Under the pieces are notes generated by a model. The model did not search any database. It saw only the letters and a list, made by a program, of their open reading frames with translations, and was not told the origin of the DNA. DNA of 64,000 nucleotides from Salvelinus alpinus (Eukaryota > Chordata > Actinopteri > Salmoniformes > Salmonidae), in contig NC_092093.1 of assembly GCF_045679555.1 (NCBI RefSeq), forward strand, positions 61,892,365-61,956,364, in the 5' to 3' direction. This document shows, piece by piece, positions 62,256-64,000 of this stretch (position 1 is the stretch's first letter; each line of letters opens with the position of its first letter). The position numbers were made by a program, and so were the translations under genes.

Positions 62256-63861
62256 CAGTGGGGAGAACAAGTATTTGATACACTGCCGATTTTGCAGGTT
62301 TTCCTACTTACAAAGCATGTAGAGGTCTGTAATTTTTATCATAGGTACACTTCAACTGTGAGAGACGGAATCTAAAACAAAAATCCAGAAAATCACATTG
62401 TATGATTTTTAAGTAATTAATTTGCATTTTATTGCAAGACATAAGTATTTGATCACCTTCCAACCAGTAAGAATTCCGGCTCTCACAGACCTGTTAGTTT
62501 TTCTTTAAGAAGCCCTCCTGTTCTCCACTCATTACCTGTATTAACTGCACCTGTTTGAACTCGTTACCTGTATAAAAGACACCTGTCCACACACTCAATC
62601 AAACAGACTCCAACCTCTCCACAATGGCCAAGACCAGAGAGCTGTGTAAGGACATCAGGGATAAATTGTAGACCTGCACAAGGCTGGGATGGGCTACAGG
62701 ACAATAGGCAAGCAGCTTGGTGAGAAGGCAACAACTGTTGGCGCAATTATTAGAAAATGGAAGAAGTTCAAGATGACTGTCAATCATCCTCGGTCTGGGG
62801 CTCCATGCAAGATCTCACCTCGTGGGGCATCAATGATCATGAGGAAGGTGAGGGATCAGCCCAGAACTACACGGCAGGACCTGGTCAATGACCTGAAGAG
62901 AGCTGGGACCACAGTCTCAAAGAAAACCATTAGTAACACACTATGCCGTCATGGATTAAAATACTGCAGCGCACGCAAGGTCCCCCTGCTCAAGCCAGGG
63001 CATGTCCAGGCCCGTCTGAAGTTTGCCAATGACCATCTGGATGATCCAGAGGAAGAATGGGAGAAGGTCATGTGGTCTGATGAGAAAAAAATTGAGCTTT
63101 TTGGTCTAAACTCCACTCGACGTGTTTGGAGGAAGAAGAAGGATGAGTACAACCCCAAGAACACCATCCCAACCGTGAAGCATGGAGGTGGAAACATCAT
63201 TCTTTGGGGATGCTTTTCTGCAAAGGGGACAGGACGACTGCACCGTATTGAGGGGAGGATGGATGGGGCCATGTATCGCGAGATCTTGGCCAACAACCTC
63301 CTTCCCTCAGTAAGAGCATTGAAGATGGGTCGTGGCTGGGTCTTCCAGCATGACAACGACCCGAAACACACAGCCAGGGAAACTAAGGAGTGGCTCCGTA
63401 AGAAGCATCTCAAGGTCCTGGAGTGGCCTAGCCAGTCTCCAGACCTGAACCCAATAGAAAATCTTTGGAGGGCGCTGAAAGTCCGTATTGCCCAGCGACA
63501 GCCCCGAAACCTGAAGGATCTGGAGAAGGTCTGTATGGAGGAGTGGGACAAAATCCCTGCTGCAGTGTGTGCAAACCTGGTCAAGAACTCCAGGAAACGT
63601 ATGATCTCTGTAATTGCAAACAAAGGTTTCTGTACCAAATATTAAGTTCTGCTTTTCTGATGTATCAAATACTTATGTCATGCAATAAAATGCAAATTAA
63701 TTACTTAAAAATCATACAATGTGATTTTCTGGATTTTTGTTTTAGATTCCGTCTCTCACAGTTGAAGTGTACCTATGATAAATATTACAGACCTCTACAT
63801 GCTTTGTAAGTAGGAAAACCTGCAAAATCGGCAGTGTATCAAATACTTGTTCTCCCCACTG
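62256..63861 (+). mobile_element. Young Tc1-like transposon, 1606 bp, 198-bp inverted repeats
   Basis: Flanked by TA duplications. Terminal repeats 62256-62453 and 63664-63861 begin CAGTGGGGAGAACAAGTATT; by eye they differ at only two positions. The transposase fills the middle. It inserted into a LINE 3' UTR whose uninterrupted copy is at 58473 in this window. Low divergence of the ends suggests a recent insertion. Confidence 0.95.
62624..63645 (+). pseudogene. Tc1-like transposase, one frameshift from complete
   Basis: M-A-K-T-R-E-L starts at 62624 and reaches a stop (TAG at 62669) because one A is missing in GATAAATTG. From 62689 the correct frame is open for 318 codons to 63645. Parts: N-terminal helix-turn-helix (I-G-K-Q-L-G-E-K and on), second DNA-binding part, then catalytic W-S-D-E-K-K (Asp), H-D-N-D-P-K-H-T-A (Asp) and [10 protein letters not shown] (Glu). 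Spacing between the last two is 34 residues, the DD34E signature. The end G-F-C-T-K-Y is typical. The shortened ORF lacks the first ~22 residues, so DNA binding is probably impaired. If the deletion is a sequencing error the gene would be intact. Confidence 0.92.
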
Positions 63862-64000
63862 TACATAAAGATATATGAATGAGTGGTGGTACAGAACGGC
63901 ATAGGCAAGATGCAGTAGATGGTATAGAGTACGGTATATACATATGAGATGAGTACTGTAGGGTATGTAAACATAAAGTGGCATAGTTTAAAGTGGCTAG

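Larger units (their letters stand above)
62071..64000 (-). mobile_element. LINE 3' UTR copy interrupted by a Tc1 element
   Basis: 62071-62255 and 63864-64000 together match 58473-58760, with tail (TTTGATT)n in the complement at 62075. The LINE continues beyond the window. TA at 62254-62255 and 63862-63863 flanks the Tc1. Confidence 0.9.

Overview
The window looks like a stretch of salmonid fish genome (Oncorhynchus/Salmo/Salvelinus type). This is inferred from recalled repeat families: tRNA-Leu-like SINEs, several Tc1-like families with long inverted ends, fish L2-type LINEs and long CA/TG microsatellites. Nearly all recognisable sequence is transposable elements, nested up to three deep. The one host-gene segment I can defend is the terminal coding exon of a RAMP3-like receptor activity-modifying protein (57350-57605, minus strand); its other exons were not found here. 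No bacterial features, rRNA or CRISPR are present.

Layout. 1-8.4 kb: a decayed L2 LINE with an SGNH-hydrolase-like 5' domain, inserted antisense into the reverse-transcriptase region of another LINE; then a long TG microsatellite and a Tc1 remnant carrying a 5'-truncated L2 copy. 8.9-13.5 kb: a Tc1 remnant, a 1.5-kb palindromic element built around seven 63-bp units, and a LINE 3' end. 13.5-42 kb: two inverted copies (A, plus strand; B, minus strand) of one LTR retroelement without recognisable retroviral genes. Each copy carries the same antisense LINE fragment and a tRNA-Gly-like sequence. Between them lies an L1-type LINE broken by a TTAA-flanked element, another LINE and a solo LTR, together with two Tc1-type elements. 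42-54 kb: a SINE split by a TTAA element, then a Tc1 element split by a hAT transposon, which itself holds a SINE and an L2 LINE with an uninterrupted 979-codon ORF. 54-64 kb: a Tc1 split by a solo LTR, the ramp3 exon, a MITE, LINE 3' parts, a SINE, another solo LTR, and a young Tc1-like element with 198-bp inverted repeats and a single disabling deletion.

Most notable: the outer flank of copy A (13538-13744) and the outer flank of copy B (32822-32975) are the two halves of one Tc1-like transposase gene, in opposite orientation, meeting at a near-matching 5-bp duplication. The simplest reading is that A and B recombined and inverted the roughly 12.5 kb between them, or that the assembly did so artificially. 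Other noteworthy points: two TTAA insertions 9 bp apart in one LTR, with the empty site kept in the sister copy; the tRNA-like sequence inside the LTR element; and a SINE whose 3' tail matches a LINE in the same window.
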